Positions 1 through 7,000 of a stretch of 28,403 nt of DNA are shown here, piece by piece; the first letter of the stretch is position 1; every line of letters begins with the position of its first letter. The stretch is from an uncultured Finegoldia sp. (GTDB lineage: Bacteria > Bacillota > Clostridia > Tissierellales > Peptoniphilaceae): the NCBI RefSeq assembly GCF_900766215.1, contig NZ_CAAFUQ010000097.1:1-28403 (forward strand), given 5' to 3'. A program made the translations under genes and the position numbers. The notes under the pieces are model-generated. The model did not search any database. It was not told the origin of the DNA and was given only the letters and a program-made list of their open reading frames with translations.

Positions 1-116
1 CATAATATTATGTATTATATACTATAACGTACTTAATAAAAACTAGAAATAATCATAAAAAACAGTGATGCAATTCTCTCTATAAATTATAGTAAACTTT
101 TACAAAAATAACAATA

Positions 117-151
117 CAAAAAATGCTACATACATTAGTATGTAGCATTTT
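117..151 (-). terminator. Terminator of the glutaredoxin-like gene
   Basis: A perfect 11-bp inverted repeat (ATGCTACATAC at 123-133, GTATGTAGCAT at 138-148) encloses a 4-nt loop. On the minus strand it is followed by a T tract (the A run at 118-123), and it lies just past the stop codon of the minus-strand gene. The opposite side also carries a T run, so it could work in both directions. Bases 1-116 hold no gene or site I can name. Confidence 0.85.
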
Positions 152-159
152 TAAAATTT

Positions 160-396
160 TTATTGGAATTTTTCGTCCAAGAATTTTATAATATCCATTG
201 ATTCATACATTGGTTTTCCATCAATGAAAAGACAAGGTACTTGGTCTTGTCCACCTTTTTCGATAAGGTATTTTTCGTTAGCTTCATCAGCTTTGATGTC
301 TACTAATTCAACATCCTTAATTCCTTTTTTTTCTATAAATCTTAGAACTTTCTTGCAGAATGGGCAAGTTTCTTTGTAATACAATTTTAAATCCAT
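160..396 (-). CDS. Glutaredoxin-like thiol-disulfide oxidoreductase
   Basis: A 78-residue cytoplasmic protein of glutaredoxin size. The CPFC active site is at residues 11-14 directly after the first strand, and the cis-proline motif VPCLFIDG is at 53-60 (Pro54). These two elements define the thioredoxin-fold redox family; the expected role is reduction of disulfides on partner proteins or low-molecular-weight thiols. An extra Cys55 directly after the cis-Pro is uncommon. The open frame extends upstream to 468, but I start at the ATG at 396 because AAGGAG sits 7 nt before it and the extension has no ribosome site and a non-family sequence. The gene stands alone and is divergent from the YqfO-like gene, sharing an intergenic stretch of about 83 bp. 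The electron donor and substrate cannot be told from sequence. Confidence 0.88.
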   Translation of the reverse strand: MDLKLYYKETCPFCKKVLRFIEKKGIKDVELVDIKADEANEKYLIEKGGQDQVPCLFIDGKPMYESMDIIKFLDEKFQ

Positions 397-479
397 AATA
401 ATCTCCTTTTCGTTAAATTCTTTGGTAAAATATATATACCCGAATGGAAAATATATAAACATGAACAAAAGGAGTTTTT

Positions 480-800
480 ATGATAACATATAAAATAGAT
501 GTGTACATTCCTGAAGATTACGTCGATTTGTTAATAAAAAAACTAGGTCAAGAAAAAATTATAACCATAGGAAATTACGATTATTGTTATACTACATCGA
601 AAGTAAAAGGTCATTTCATGCCTAATAATTTGGCAAATAATTTTTCTGGCGAAAAAAATATTATCAACGAAGTTGACGAAATCAAATTAGAATTTCGCAC
701 GACAGAAAATAATATCAAAAAATGTATACAAATTATCGAAGATATTCACCCATATGAAGAATGCGTTTATGATATTTTCGAAATAAAAAATTTTAAATAA
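480..800 (+). CDS. Stand-alone NIF3/YqfO middle-domain (PII/CutA-like) protein
   Basis: A 106-residue protein matching the domain inserted in the middle of YqfO-type NIF3 proteins. It shows the N-terminal strand YKIDVYIPEDYV, a GNYDYCY segment near 32-38, the GHFMP segment near 44-48, and a C-terminal helix ending in HPYEECVYDIF near 90-100. That domain folds like PII/CutA ferredoxin-like trimers, and free-standing copies are known in Firmicutes. There are no flanking NIF3 metal-binding halves, so enzymatic activity is not expected; a sensing or scaffold role is only a guess. The start is supported by AAAGGAG 6 nt upstream of the ATG. It is divergent from the glutaredoxin gene and ends in a strong hairpin terminator shared with azlD. 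Confidence 0.8.
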   Translation: MITYKIDVYIPEDYVDLLIKKLGQEKIITIGNYDYCYTTSKVKGHFMPNNLANNFSGEKNIINEVDEIKLEFRTTENNIKKCIQIIEDIHPYEECVYDIFEIKNFK

Positions 801-801
801 T

Positions 802-846
802 AAAAACCTTCTGCGGCTTGAATTTAAGCTACAGAAGGTTTTTTTA
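802..846. terminator. Bidirectional terminator between the YqfO-like gene and azlD
   Basis: Arms ACCTTCTG (806-813) and CAGAAGGT (832-839) enclose a second short pairing GCTT/AAGC. A T7 run follows on plus and a T run (A at 801-805) on minus. The hairpin lies between the stop codons of two convergent genes at 800 and 844, so it serves both. Confidence 0.88.
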
Positions 847-1146
847 GAAAAATTTCAAACAAACAAATGCTGTTAGAACTGCTAATATAATTGTTAGTCC
901 AACATTTTCTTTCAAATAAGCTATAATAATCGCTACGATTGAAGCTACAATTGTAGGAATTAACATTTCGCTTGAAGCTGTAAGAATTCCCCTTATAACC
1001 ATAATACTTAATGATGTATATGGTATTATATTTAAAAATTCGGCGGTTTGTCTAGAAAGTTGTTTTCCTTTTAAATATTTAAGAGGTATTATCTTAGGAA
1101 CAGCTGTAACTAAGCTACATAATAAAATTAAAATTATATTATACAT
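844..1146 (-). CDS. azlD: AzlD-type branched-chain amino acid exporter, small subunit
   Basis: A 100-residue, very hydrophobic protein with about four membrane segments, and the conserved Pro/Arg region around LSRQTAEFLNIIPYTSL (residues 31-47), typical of the AzlD family. With AzlC it forms an inner-membrane exporter for branched-chain amino acids or analogues. The start codon lies 8 bases inside the end of azlC, so the two are translationally coupled, which is the usual arrangement. The length agrees with the family (about 100-110 residues). Confidence 0.88.
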   Translation of the reverse strand: MYNIILILLCSLVTAVPKIIPLKYLKGKQLSRQTAEFLNIIPYTSLSIMVIRGILTASSEMLIPTIVASIVAIIIAYLKENVGLTIILAVLTAFVCLKFF

Positions 1147-1831
1147 TTTGACCTCTTTTCATAATTACTTTCAATCCGATGTATGATGATAATATAATTG
1201 CTAGGATTATATCCCATCCAGATGGTATAAATTTCAAATAAAAAATAATTGCATAAGTTAATACACCAATTAAACTAACCACCAAACCGTTTGAACTTTT
1301 CTTAATCGATGGTACAACAAGTGCTATGAACATCGCAGTAAGTCCAACTTCAAGTGATGTTTGGACTGATTTTGGCATTAATTGTCCTATTAAATATCCC
1401 ACAGGTGTAAATATTCCCCACGCCAAATAAGGTCCTAATTCAACTGCCAACGCAAATTCCGTATTAAGTTTTTCTCTGTTAAAGCTCATCACTGAAAATG
1501 CTTCATCTGTTAACATAAATCCAATCACAGGAAGTGCTTTCGGATTTATTTTTTCAGTATGTATTCCAAGTGATGTCGACATTATGAATAATCTTAAGTT
1601 TAATAAAAATACCGATAACACAATAGAAAACATACCCACTCCAGCACCTAATAATTCAACTGCCATGAATTGTGCTGCTCCAGAATAGAAAACAAAAGAA
1701 AACAAAATCGAATCCAACATGCTGATGTTTTGACCTTTGCATAACAATCCAAAAGCCATTGCTATAGGAATATATCCCAACATAATCGGAGACGAAAATT
1801 TGATTGCTTCTTTAATTCTATTTGAATCCAT
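1139..1831 (-). CDS. azlC: AzlC-type branched-chain amino acid exporter, large subunit
   Basis: A 230-residue membrane protein of the AzlC family. The N-terminal P-I-M-L-G-Y-I-P-I-A-M-A-F-G segment, the YSGAAQFMAVELL stretch, the LLNLRLFIMSTSLG motif and the LTDEAFSVM motif are all family hallmarks. It works with AzlD to export branched-chain amino acids. The frame is open to 1846, but the upstream ATG overlaps the sequence ATGGAGGAAA, whose GGAGG is the ribosome site for the ATG at 1831; I therefore start there. No regulator (AzlB-type) is next to it. A hairpin separates it from recR, so it is probably its own transcript, although I see no convincing promoter in the short gap. Confidence 0.9.
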   Translation of the reverse strand: MDSNRIKEAIKFSSPIMLGYIPIAMAFGLLCKGQNISMLDSILFSFVFYSGAAQFMAVELLGAGVGMFSIVLSVFLLNLRLFIMSTSLGIHTEKINPKALPVIGFMLTDEAFSVMSFNREKLNTEFALAVELGPYLAWGIFTPVGYLIGQLMPKSVQTSLEVGLTAMFIALVVPSIKKSSNGLVVSLIGVLTYAIIFYLKFIPSGWDIILAIILSSYIGLKVIMKRGQNV

Positions 1832-1878
1832 TAAATTTTCCTCCATTCCATCTTTATTACAAACATTTAAACGTAAGA

Positions 1879-1911
1879 AATCATAATCTACAAGATTTGC
1901 AGATTATGATT
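1879..1911 (-). terminator. Possible terminator after recR
   Basis: A perfect 11-bp inverted repeat AATCATAATCT (1879-1889) / AGATTATGATT (1901-1911) with an 11-nt loop, overlapping the recR stop codon. The minus-strand T tract after it is weak (TTTCTTACG), while the plus side has TATTTTATTT. Termination may be inefficient, allowing read-through from recR into azlC. Confidence 0.55.
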
Positions 1912-2518
1912 ATTTTATTTCTCTTCTATCCAAGATAGCCTTGTATAAGCTCATTTCATCATAATATTCCAAATTGGCTCCTAATGGTACTCCCATTGCA
2001 ATTCTAGAAATTTTTACGTTATATTCTTCATTTTTAAGAACTTCTATTATGAAGTTAGTTGTTAAATCTCCATTCGTAGTTGGTGATAATGCTAGGATAA
2101 CTTCCTTGACATAATCTTTTTTACATCTCAAAAACAAATTCTCCAAGTTCAAATCTTGTGGAGCAATATTATCTCTTGGGGATAATAATCCTCCCAAAAC
2201 ATGATATTTCCCATTGTACTCTCTAGTTTTTTCAATGGAAATTACATTCATAGAATCCTCAACTACAGTTATAACACTGTTATCTCTTTTTTGATCCGAA
2301 CAAATATCACACAATTTTTTATCAGTCAGATTTCCGCAGTTTGCACATGGTTTAATATTTGTTTTAACATTTACAATGCTTTCAACAAGCTCATCTACCT
2401 TTTTAGGGTCCATATCTATTATTTTAAAAGCTAATCTTTTTGCGCTTTTTCTGCCAATAGTTGGCAAATTGGACAAATTCTTAATCAATTCGTCCATTGC
2501 TTTAGGGTATAGTGACAA
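1910..2518 (-). CDS. recR: Recombination mediator RecR
   Basis: A 202-residue protein, the usual RecR length. It has an N-terminal helix-hairpin-helix region (LSNLPTIGRKSAKRLAFKI, about 15-33), a zinc finger with Cys58, Cys61, Cys70 and Cys73, a Toprim domain beginning at VITVVEDSMNV (about 81), and a C-terminal segment with GVPLGANLEYYDEMSL. RecR works with RecO (and RecF) to load RecA on single-stranded DNA gaps. The start is a TTG preceded by AAGGGGGGAT with 7-8 nt spacing. It lies 16 nt after ebfC and is the last gene of the dnaX-ebfC-recR operon, an order conserved across many bacteria. Confidence 0.97.
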   Translation of the reverse strand: MSLYPKAMDELIKNLSNLPTIGRKSAKRLAFKIIDMDPKKVDELVESIVNVKTNIKPCANCGNLTDKKLCDICSDQKRDNSVITVVEDSMNVISIEKTREYNGKYHVLGGLLSPRDNIAPQDLNLENLFLRCKKDYVKEVILALSPTTNGDLTTNFIIEVLKNEEYNVKISRIAMGVPLGANLEYYDEMSLYKAILDRREIK

Positions 2519-2534
2519 ATTTATCCCCCCTTAT

Positions 2535-2876
2535 TTAAAATCCTGGAATGTTGATTCCTCCAGTGATTTTACCAAGTTCAGACTCACTCATGTCTATAAC
2601 TTTTTTGATGGCGTCGTTAACTGCAACCATTACCATATCTTGAAGCATTTCAACATCTCCATCTTTCACCAAATCTTCATCTATTTTAATAGAAACTATT
2701 TCTTTTTTACCATTGGCAACAACTTCAATAGCTCCGCCGCCACTTGTAGCAGTAACTTCAGTTTCTTCTAATTTTTTTTGAGTTTCTTCCATTTGTCTTT
2801 GCATTTTTTGCATTTGTTTCATCATGTTACCCATGTTTCCCATGCCTGGCATTCCGCCTCTAAATTTATTTCCCAT
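2535..2876 (-). CDS. ebfC: YbaB/EbfC nucleoid-associated protein
   Basis: A 113-residue protein of the YbaB/EbfC family of small dimeric DNA-binding proteins. The Met/Gly/Gln-rich N-terminus with an MMKQMQKMQRQMEETQKKLEE coiled helix (about 18-38) is followed by the beta segment with SGGGAIEVVANGKKEIVSIKID (about 46-67). The C-terminal G-I-N-I-P-G-F tail is also typical. It binds and organises chromosomal DNA. AGGAGG lies 6 nt before the ATG. Only 8 nt separate it from dnaX upstream and 16 nt from recR downstream. Confidence 0.94.
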   Translation of the reverse strand: MGNKFRGGMPGMGNMGNMMKQMQKMQRQMEETQKKLEETEVTATSGGGAIEVVANGKKEIVSIKIDEDLVKDGDVEMLQDMVMVAVNDAIKKVIDMSESELGKITGGINIPGF

Positions 2877-2884
2877 AATTCCTC

Positions 2885-4498
2885 CTATTTTTCAATTATT
2901 TGGACATTATTTCCAAACAAATTTTGTAATTTTTTAACGTTTTCGTTTTCTTTTTTCTCTTTCTCCTCATCAATTTGTATATCCAAAACTTTAAAATCAT
3001 AATGCGGTTTCAGTAATTGTTCGATAACTTTCTTGTGAGGAATCAAAGTATACAAATACAACTGATTTGTCTTCAAAATTAACTTATCACTTTCCAAACT
3101 AGCCTTAATATTGTCTACAACTTCATTTGGAACTTTATCGAAATCATTTAAAACTTCTCTTAATTTTCCAAATGAATCGTCAATAGTAGTATCATTTGTG
3201 TCTGCTTTGTCGATTTTTTCATCAGTCTTTATTATATCATTTTTATCGGATAATTCATCCTGTTTTTCTTCTTTTTCGGAAGATTTTTGTGAATTTTTGA
3301 TATTTTTATCGATTTTTTCATCAAAGTCGTCAATTTTTTGATTAGAATTGATTCTAATTCCATTTTGTTCAATATTATTGAGCTTATCTTCCAATGTGTT
3401 TACTCTAGCAATTAAATCATCATAATCAATGTAATCTATAAGTCTCATCACCAAAATTTCAAGCAGAGCTTTTTGATTATCGGCTTGTTTTAGCTTTTTC
3501 TGATGATCTATTACAATAGACATGCTTTCTACGATTTGCCTATTCGTTATGAGCTTGGATTGTTCATTGTATTCGTCGTTGTATTGTGTGTTGTTTTGCC
3601 TTATGTTTTGTAGACCATTTTTTGATAGCAACAAGTTTCTAAAATGATTCAACAATTCATCCATAACATTTTCAACAGGTTTGTTTTGTGATATCGTGTA
3701 CAAATCATTCAGAACTTCTTTGGCATCTTTTTTTATTATACTATTGACTAGTTTGAAAATCCCCTTGTTGTCGACAATACCAAGTATATCATTAATATCT
3801 TGTTTTGTAATGTTGTCTTTTTCAATGCTTAATACTTGATCCAAAATAGATAAAGCATCTCTCATAGCTCCATCTGCCTTGTTAGCTATAAGTTCAATCG
3901 CATCATCGTCCATTTTTCTGTCCAAATCGTTCAGAATGTATTTTATATTATCTGAAATGTCCTTGGAATTTATCATTTTAAATTCATATCGTTGACATCT
4001 GGATAAAATAGTTTGTGGAATTTTGTCGATTTCAGTTGTAGCTAATATGAACACCAAATGTTTTGGTGGCTCTTCCATGATTTTAAGTAATGCGTTGAAT
4101 CCTTCATTAGTAATCATGTGAGCTTCGTCTATGATATAAACTTTGTATTTTAATTTTGTAGGTGGATAAATTACCTTATCCCTAAGTTCTCTGATATCGT
4201 CAATTCTTCTGTTACTAGCAGCATCCATCTCCACAATATCTAATGTGGATTCTTCCAAAGAACTCAAACAATTTTCACACTTATTACACGGATTTCCGTC
4301 TTGCAAATCCAAGCAGTTAATCGCTCTCGCAAAAATTTTCGCACAACTTGTCTTGCCAGTTCCCCTTGAACCAGAAAAAATATACGCGTGAGAAATGTTT
4401 TTGGTTTCAATTTGATTTTTTAAAATATCTGTTATGTGTTTTTGTCCGTAAACTTTATCAAAAGTATCCGGTCTATATTTTCTATAAATAGCTTGCAT
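2885..4498 (-). CDS. dnaX: DNA polymerase III subunit tau (gamma/tau)
   Basis: A 537-residue clamp-loader ATPase. Walker A GSRGTGKT is at 43-50, the zinc module Cys is at 62, 71, 74 and 77, Walker B IIDEAH at 122-127, sensor-1 ATTE at 153-156 and the SRC arginine-finger motif at about 166-168. AAA+ and collar domains extend to about 365, followed by a Lys/Asp/Glu-rich linker (about 375-440) and a short C-terminal tau domain. It loads the sliding clamp and couples the polymerase to the helicase. The ATG has a modest GAGGT ribosome site. No long A run typical of programmed gamma frameshifting is present, so a single tau form is most likely. First gene of dnaX-ebfC-recR. Confidence 0.97.
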   Translation of the reverse strand: MQAIYRKYRPDTFDKVYGQKHITDILKNQIETKNISHAYIFSGSRGTGKTSCAKIFARAINCLDLQDGNPCNKCENCLSSLEESTLDIVEMDAASNRRIDDIRELRDKVIYPPTKLKYKVYIIDEAHMITNEGFNALLKIMEEPPKHLVFILATTEIDKIPQTILSRCQRYEFKMINSKDISDNIKYILNDLDRKMDDDAIELIANKADGAMRDALSILDQVLSIEKDNITKQDINDILGIVDNKGIFKLVNSIIKKDAKEVLNDLYTISQNKPVENVMDELLNHFRNLLLSKNGLQNIRQNNTQYNDEYNEQSKLITNRQIVESMSIVIDHQKKLKQADNQKALLEILVMRLIDYIDYDDLIARVNTLEDKLNNIEQNGIRINSNQKIDDFDEKIDKNIKNSQKSSEKEEKQDELSDKNDIIKTDEKIDKADTNDTTIDDSFGKLREVLNDFDKVPNEVVDNIKASLESDKLILKTNQLYLYTLIPHKKVIEQLLKPHYDFKVLDIQIDEEKEKKENENVKKLQNLFGNNVQIIEK

Positions 4499-4576
4499 AC
4501 ATACCTCGTTTCAATTATTAATACTACGAGTAATATTTTATTTGGTTAAATTTGGTAACAATTTTAATCTTTTAAT

Positions 4577-4604
4577 ATTATATCATATTTGATATTTCTT
4601 GAAT
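4577..4604 (-). promoter_or_regulatory. Possible dnaX operon promoter
   Basis: On the minus strand TATAAT (4577-4582) is a perfect -10. The best -35 is ATTCAA at 4599-4604 with 16 bp spacing, which is weak. It overlaps the proposed ZIP gene promoter on the other strand, so the two divergent promoters would compete for polymerase. Confidence 0.4.
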
Positions 4605-4616
4605 TCATAGTAAAAT
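4589..4616 (+). promoter_or_regulatory. Promoter of the ZIP transporter gene
   Basis: TTGATA (4589-4594), 16-bp spacer, TAAAAT (4611-4616). Transcription would start near 4623, leaving a leader of about 37 nt before the AGGGGG ribosome site and the ATG at 4660. Confidence 0.55.
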
Positions 4617-4659
4617 AGTATTAGAAATTTTATTTTTAAAATTTTTAAAGGGGGATTTA

Positions 4660-5437
4660 ATGATGAAAAATATTGACCCATTTTTATTGACAATGTTAGG
4701 GTTAATAGTTCCTGGTCTTCTAACCGGAGTAGGAGCAATCCCTGTTTTTTTTCACAAGAAATGTAAGTCAAGGTAAGTTAGATGTATTTTTAGGGGCAGC
4801 TGCAGGCGTCATGCTATCTGCAACTTGTTTTTCTCTGATTTTACCTAGTATTGAAGAAAACGGTGGAGGCTTTAGAGGAGTTATAATCTCTTCACTAGGA
4901 ATTTTAGCGGGATCTGTGTTTTTGGATATAATCGACAAATACTCTCCGCATGAGCATTTATTAGACAAAAGAGTTGAAGGAAATCCTTCAGATTCTTTGA
5001 AAAAAATATGGTTGTTTGTAATTGCGATTACAATTCACAATTTCCCAGAAGGTATGGCAACTGGAGTTGGCTTTGGTGGAGATTCAGTGGCAAACGGGCT
5101 TCCAATCGCAATAGGAATTGGTCTACAAAATATGCCTGAAGGTTTGGCTGTTGCTTTGTCTTTGGTTAGAGAAAATTACACAGTCAAAAAAGCATTCTTA
5201 ATCGCATTATTTACAGGATTAGTAGAACCAATAGGTGCGTTTTTGGGTTACGGACTTGTAACTTGGTTCTCACCTATTTTGGGATTTATTTTGGCTTTTG
5301 CCGGAGGCGCAATGCTTTTTGTAATTAGCGACGAAATCATTCCTGAAACTCACAGCAACGGATATGAACGCCAAGCAACTTACGGAATTGTAATTGGATT
5401 TATTATAATGATGATTTTGGATGTTGCTCTTGGCTAA
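4660..5437 (+). pseudogene. ZIP-family metal transporter with a frameshift at a T8 run
   Basis: Reading from the ATG at 4660 (AAAGGGGG 5 nt upstream) gives a ZIP-like N-terminus, MLGLIVPGLLTGVGAIPVF, that stops at 4774-4776. The rest of the protein is in another frame from about 4745. Removing one T from the eight at 4745-4752 joins both into a continuous protein of about 258 residues. The joined protein has the ZIP metal-site motifs HNFPEG and NMPEG in adjacent helices, a GLVEPIGAFLGY segment and the C-terminal SDEIIPETH motif, as in GufA/ZupT proteins that import zinc or other divalent metals. The sequence downstream shows no further decay, so this may be a recent lesion, a slippage or phase-variable site, or a sequencing error. 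Internal ATG at 4811 has no ribosome site and would lose the first helix. Confidence 0.85.
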
Positions 5438-5439
5438 AT

Positions 5440-5479
5440 AAAAAAGCGGCTACTAGTTAAAGTAGTCGCTAATTTTTTT
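5440..5479. terminator. Bidirectional terminator between the ZIP gene and nox
   Basis: Arms AGCGGCTACT (5445-5454) and AGTAGTCGCT (5461-5470) pair with one mismatch around AGTTAA. A T7 run follows on plus, and A6 on the left gives a T tract on minus. It lies between convergent stop codons at 5437 and 5482. Confidence 0.88.
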
Positions 5480-5481
5480 GA

Positions 5482-6819
5482 TTATAACGCTTGAATAGCT
5501 GCCATAGTTACATAGTTGTATGGTTGGTTGTAATGTGGCAAGAAGAATATATCTGTTAGTGCTAATTTATCGATAGTAACGTGTTCTTGAATTGCCAAGC
5601 TGAACATGTGAATCATCATTGAAATATCATATTCACTCATTATTTGGCAACCTTTTATTTCGCGTGAATTTTTGTCGTAAACAATTCTGATAGTAACTTC
5701 TTTGTTGTTTTCTTCCATAAATGGTGGCTTTTGTAAATCTGTGAAATCAGTGTATTCAACTTCCATTCCCAATTTTTCAGCATTTCTAACTGTTAAACCT
5801 GTTGATACCATGCACAAATCGTAAATCTTAATTCCGTTTGATCCTTGAACACCGTTTGATTCTAATTTTGTTCCACAAACATTGTGACCAGCTACTATAC
5901 CACTTCTAACAGCATTTGTAGCCAATGCAACATATTCGTATTTTCCTGTTGCATTATTGAAAATAACTGTTGAATCTCCAACTGCAAATACATTTTCATC
6001 TGAAGTTTGTTGGTGTTTGTCAGTGATTATCGCCTTATGATCGTTTAATTTCAAATGATCTTTTGCAAGTGAACTGTTTGGTTTAAAACCAATAGACATA
6101 ACAACCATATCGCAATCGTATTCTGCTTTGTCAGTTATTACCTTATTTACTTTTCCATCAGTTCCTTCTAATTTTACAACTTCTTCATTGAATACTAAAT
6201 TTACACCGTGATTTTTAAGATTTTCTTCCATTTTCTTGCAGAATTTGTCGTCATAATAACCTCTTAAAACAGTATTACCGTGTTCTATCAATGTTGATTC
6301 TTTGCCTAATCTTTTAAAAGCTTCAGCAAGTTCTGTTCCTATGTAGCCTGCACCTACCACTACAACTTTTTTAATATCTTCGTGATTAATCTTGTCTATG
6401 ACTGATTGTGCATCTTGGAAAATTTTAACTTTTTGAACATTTTCCAAATCCATTCCTTCGATATCTGGTAAAATTGGTTGAGATCCTGTAGCTAATACCA
6501 ATTTGTCGTAAGATTCTTGAATTTCTTTTCCGTCTTTGTCTTTTGCATAAACAATTTTTTTGTCGTAGTCGATGTTTTCTACTTTAGTTTCCATGTGAAC
6601 TGTAGCGCCTTTTTGTTCAAAAACCTCTTTGCTACAATAAAATAATTTTTCTGGACCTTTAATTTGCTTTCCAATCCACAATGCCATTCCACAACCTAAG
6701 AAAGAAATATTGGAATTTTGATCAAAAATTACTAATTCTTCATCTTTGTAGTTATCCAATATTGTGTTCGCGCAAGCTGTACCTGCATGGTTAGCTCCAA
6801 TTAAAACTATTTTACTCAT
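5482..6819 (-). CDS. nox: NADH oxidase / CoA-disulfide reductase family flavoprotein
   Basis: A 445-residue flavoprotein with an N-terminal FAD-binding fold (VLIGANHAGTAC, about 5-16), the single redox cysteine in SFLGCGMALW (Cys43) and an NAD-binding motif VVVVGAGYIGTE (about 152-163). It also has the second FAD motif VFAVGDS (about 279-285) and a C-terminal dimerisation domain. The Cys43 context and length match the water-forming NADH oxidases, which reduce oxygen to water with NADH through a cysteine sulfenate; related CoA-disulfide reductases share the layout, so the substrate is not certain. In an anaerobe it would remove oxygen and regenerate NAD+. AAGGAGG lies 8 nt before the ATG. A strong promoter and a Rex-like operator lie upstream, which fits control by the NADH/NAD+ ratio. 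Confidence 0.88.
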   Translation of the reverse strand: MSKIVLIGANHAGTACANTILDNYKDEELVIFDQNSNISFLGCGMALWIGKQIKGPEKLFYCSKEVFEQKGATVHMETKVENIDYDKKIVYAKDKDGKEIQESYDKLVLATGSQPILPDIEGMDLENVQKVKIFQDAQSVIDKINHEDIKKVVVVGAGYIGTELAEAFKRLGKESTLIEHGNTVLRGYYDDKFCKKMEENLKNHGVNLVFNEEVVKLEGTDGKVNKVITDKAEYDCDMVVMSIGFKPNSSLAKDHLKLNDHKAIITDKHQQTSDENVFAVGDSTVIFNNATGKYEYVALATNAVRSGIVAGHNVCGTKLESNGVQGSNGIKIYDLCMVSTGLTVRNAEKLGMEVEYTDFTDLQKPPFMEENNKEVTIRIVYDKNSREIKGCQIMSEYDISMMIHMFSLAIQEHVTIDKLALTDIFFLPHYNQPYNYVTMAAIQAL

Positions 6820-6879
6820 TATATTGCCTCCTTTTTTTATTTCCTACTAGATTTGTAGGATTAATAAGTAAAAAAATAT

Positions 6880-6897
6880 TTGTTTGATAAATAACAA
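6880..6897 (-). promoter_or_regulatory. Rex-like operator in the nox promoter
   Basis: TTGTTTGATAAATAACAA is an 18-bp site with TTGTT/AACAA arms separated by 8 bp, extended to ATTTGTT/AACAAAT at 6878-6899. It fits the clostridial Rex consensus (TTGTTAAnnnnTTAACAA) in the outer five bases of both arms. It lies about 9 to 26 bases downstream of the predicted nox start site, where a bound repressor would block transcription, and Rex is known to control NADH-consuming genes. Confidence 0.55.
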
Positions 6898-6912
6898 ATC
6901 TTTACGCCTATA

Positions 6913-6941
6913 ATTATATCAAATTTGTAATCATTTTTCAA
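6913..6941 (-). promoter_or_regulatory. nox promoter
   Basis: On the minus strand TTGAAA (6936-6941), 17-bp spacer, TATAAT (6913-6918): a near-consensus sigma-A promoter. The predicted start near 6906 gives a leader of about 87 nt, which carries the Rex-like site and a small CCTAC/GTAGG hairpin (6843-6859). Confidence 0.85.
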
Positions 6942-7000
6942 TATGCAAACTATTTCTTTTTTTCTGAGTTCATATATAATAGTATTATGGAGGTAGAAAA

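Noticed and set aside
2885..4498. Programmed frameshift in dnaX producing gamma
   Set aside because: The A runs in the linker region are six or shorter and have no clear slippery heptamer with a following stem and nearby stop in the shifted frame.
4583..4968. Minus-strand open frames opposite the ZIP gene
   Set aside because: They are antisense shadows without ribosome sites; the plus-strand sequence is clearly ZIP protein in two joined frames.
6843..6859. CCTAC/GTAGG hairpin in the nox leader as a riboswitch or attenuator
   Set aside because: Five base pairs only, no alternative pairing and no T tract.
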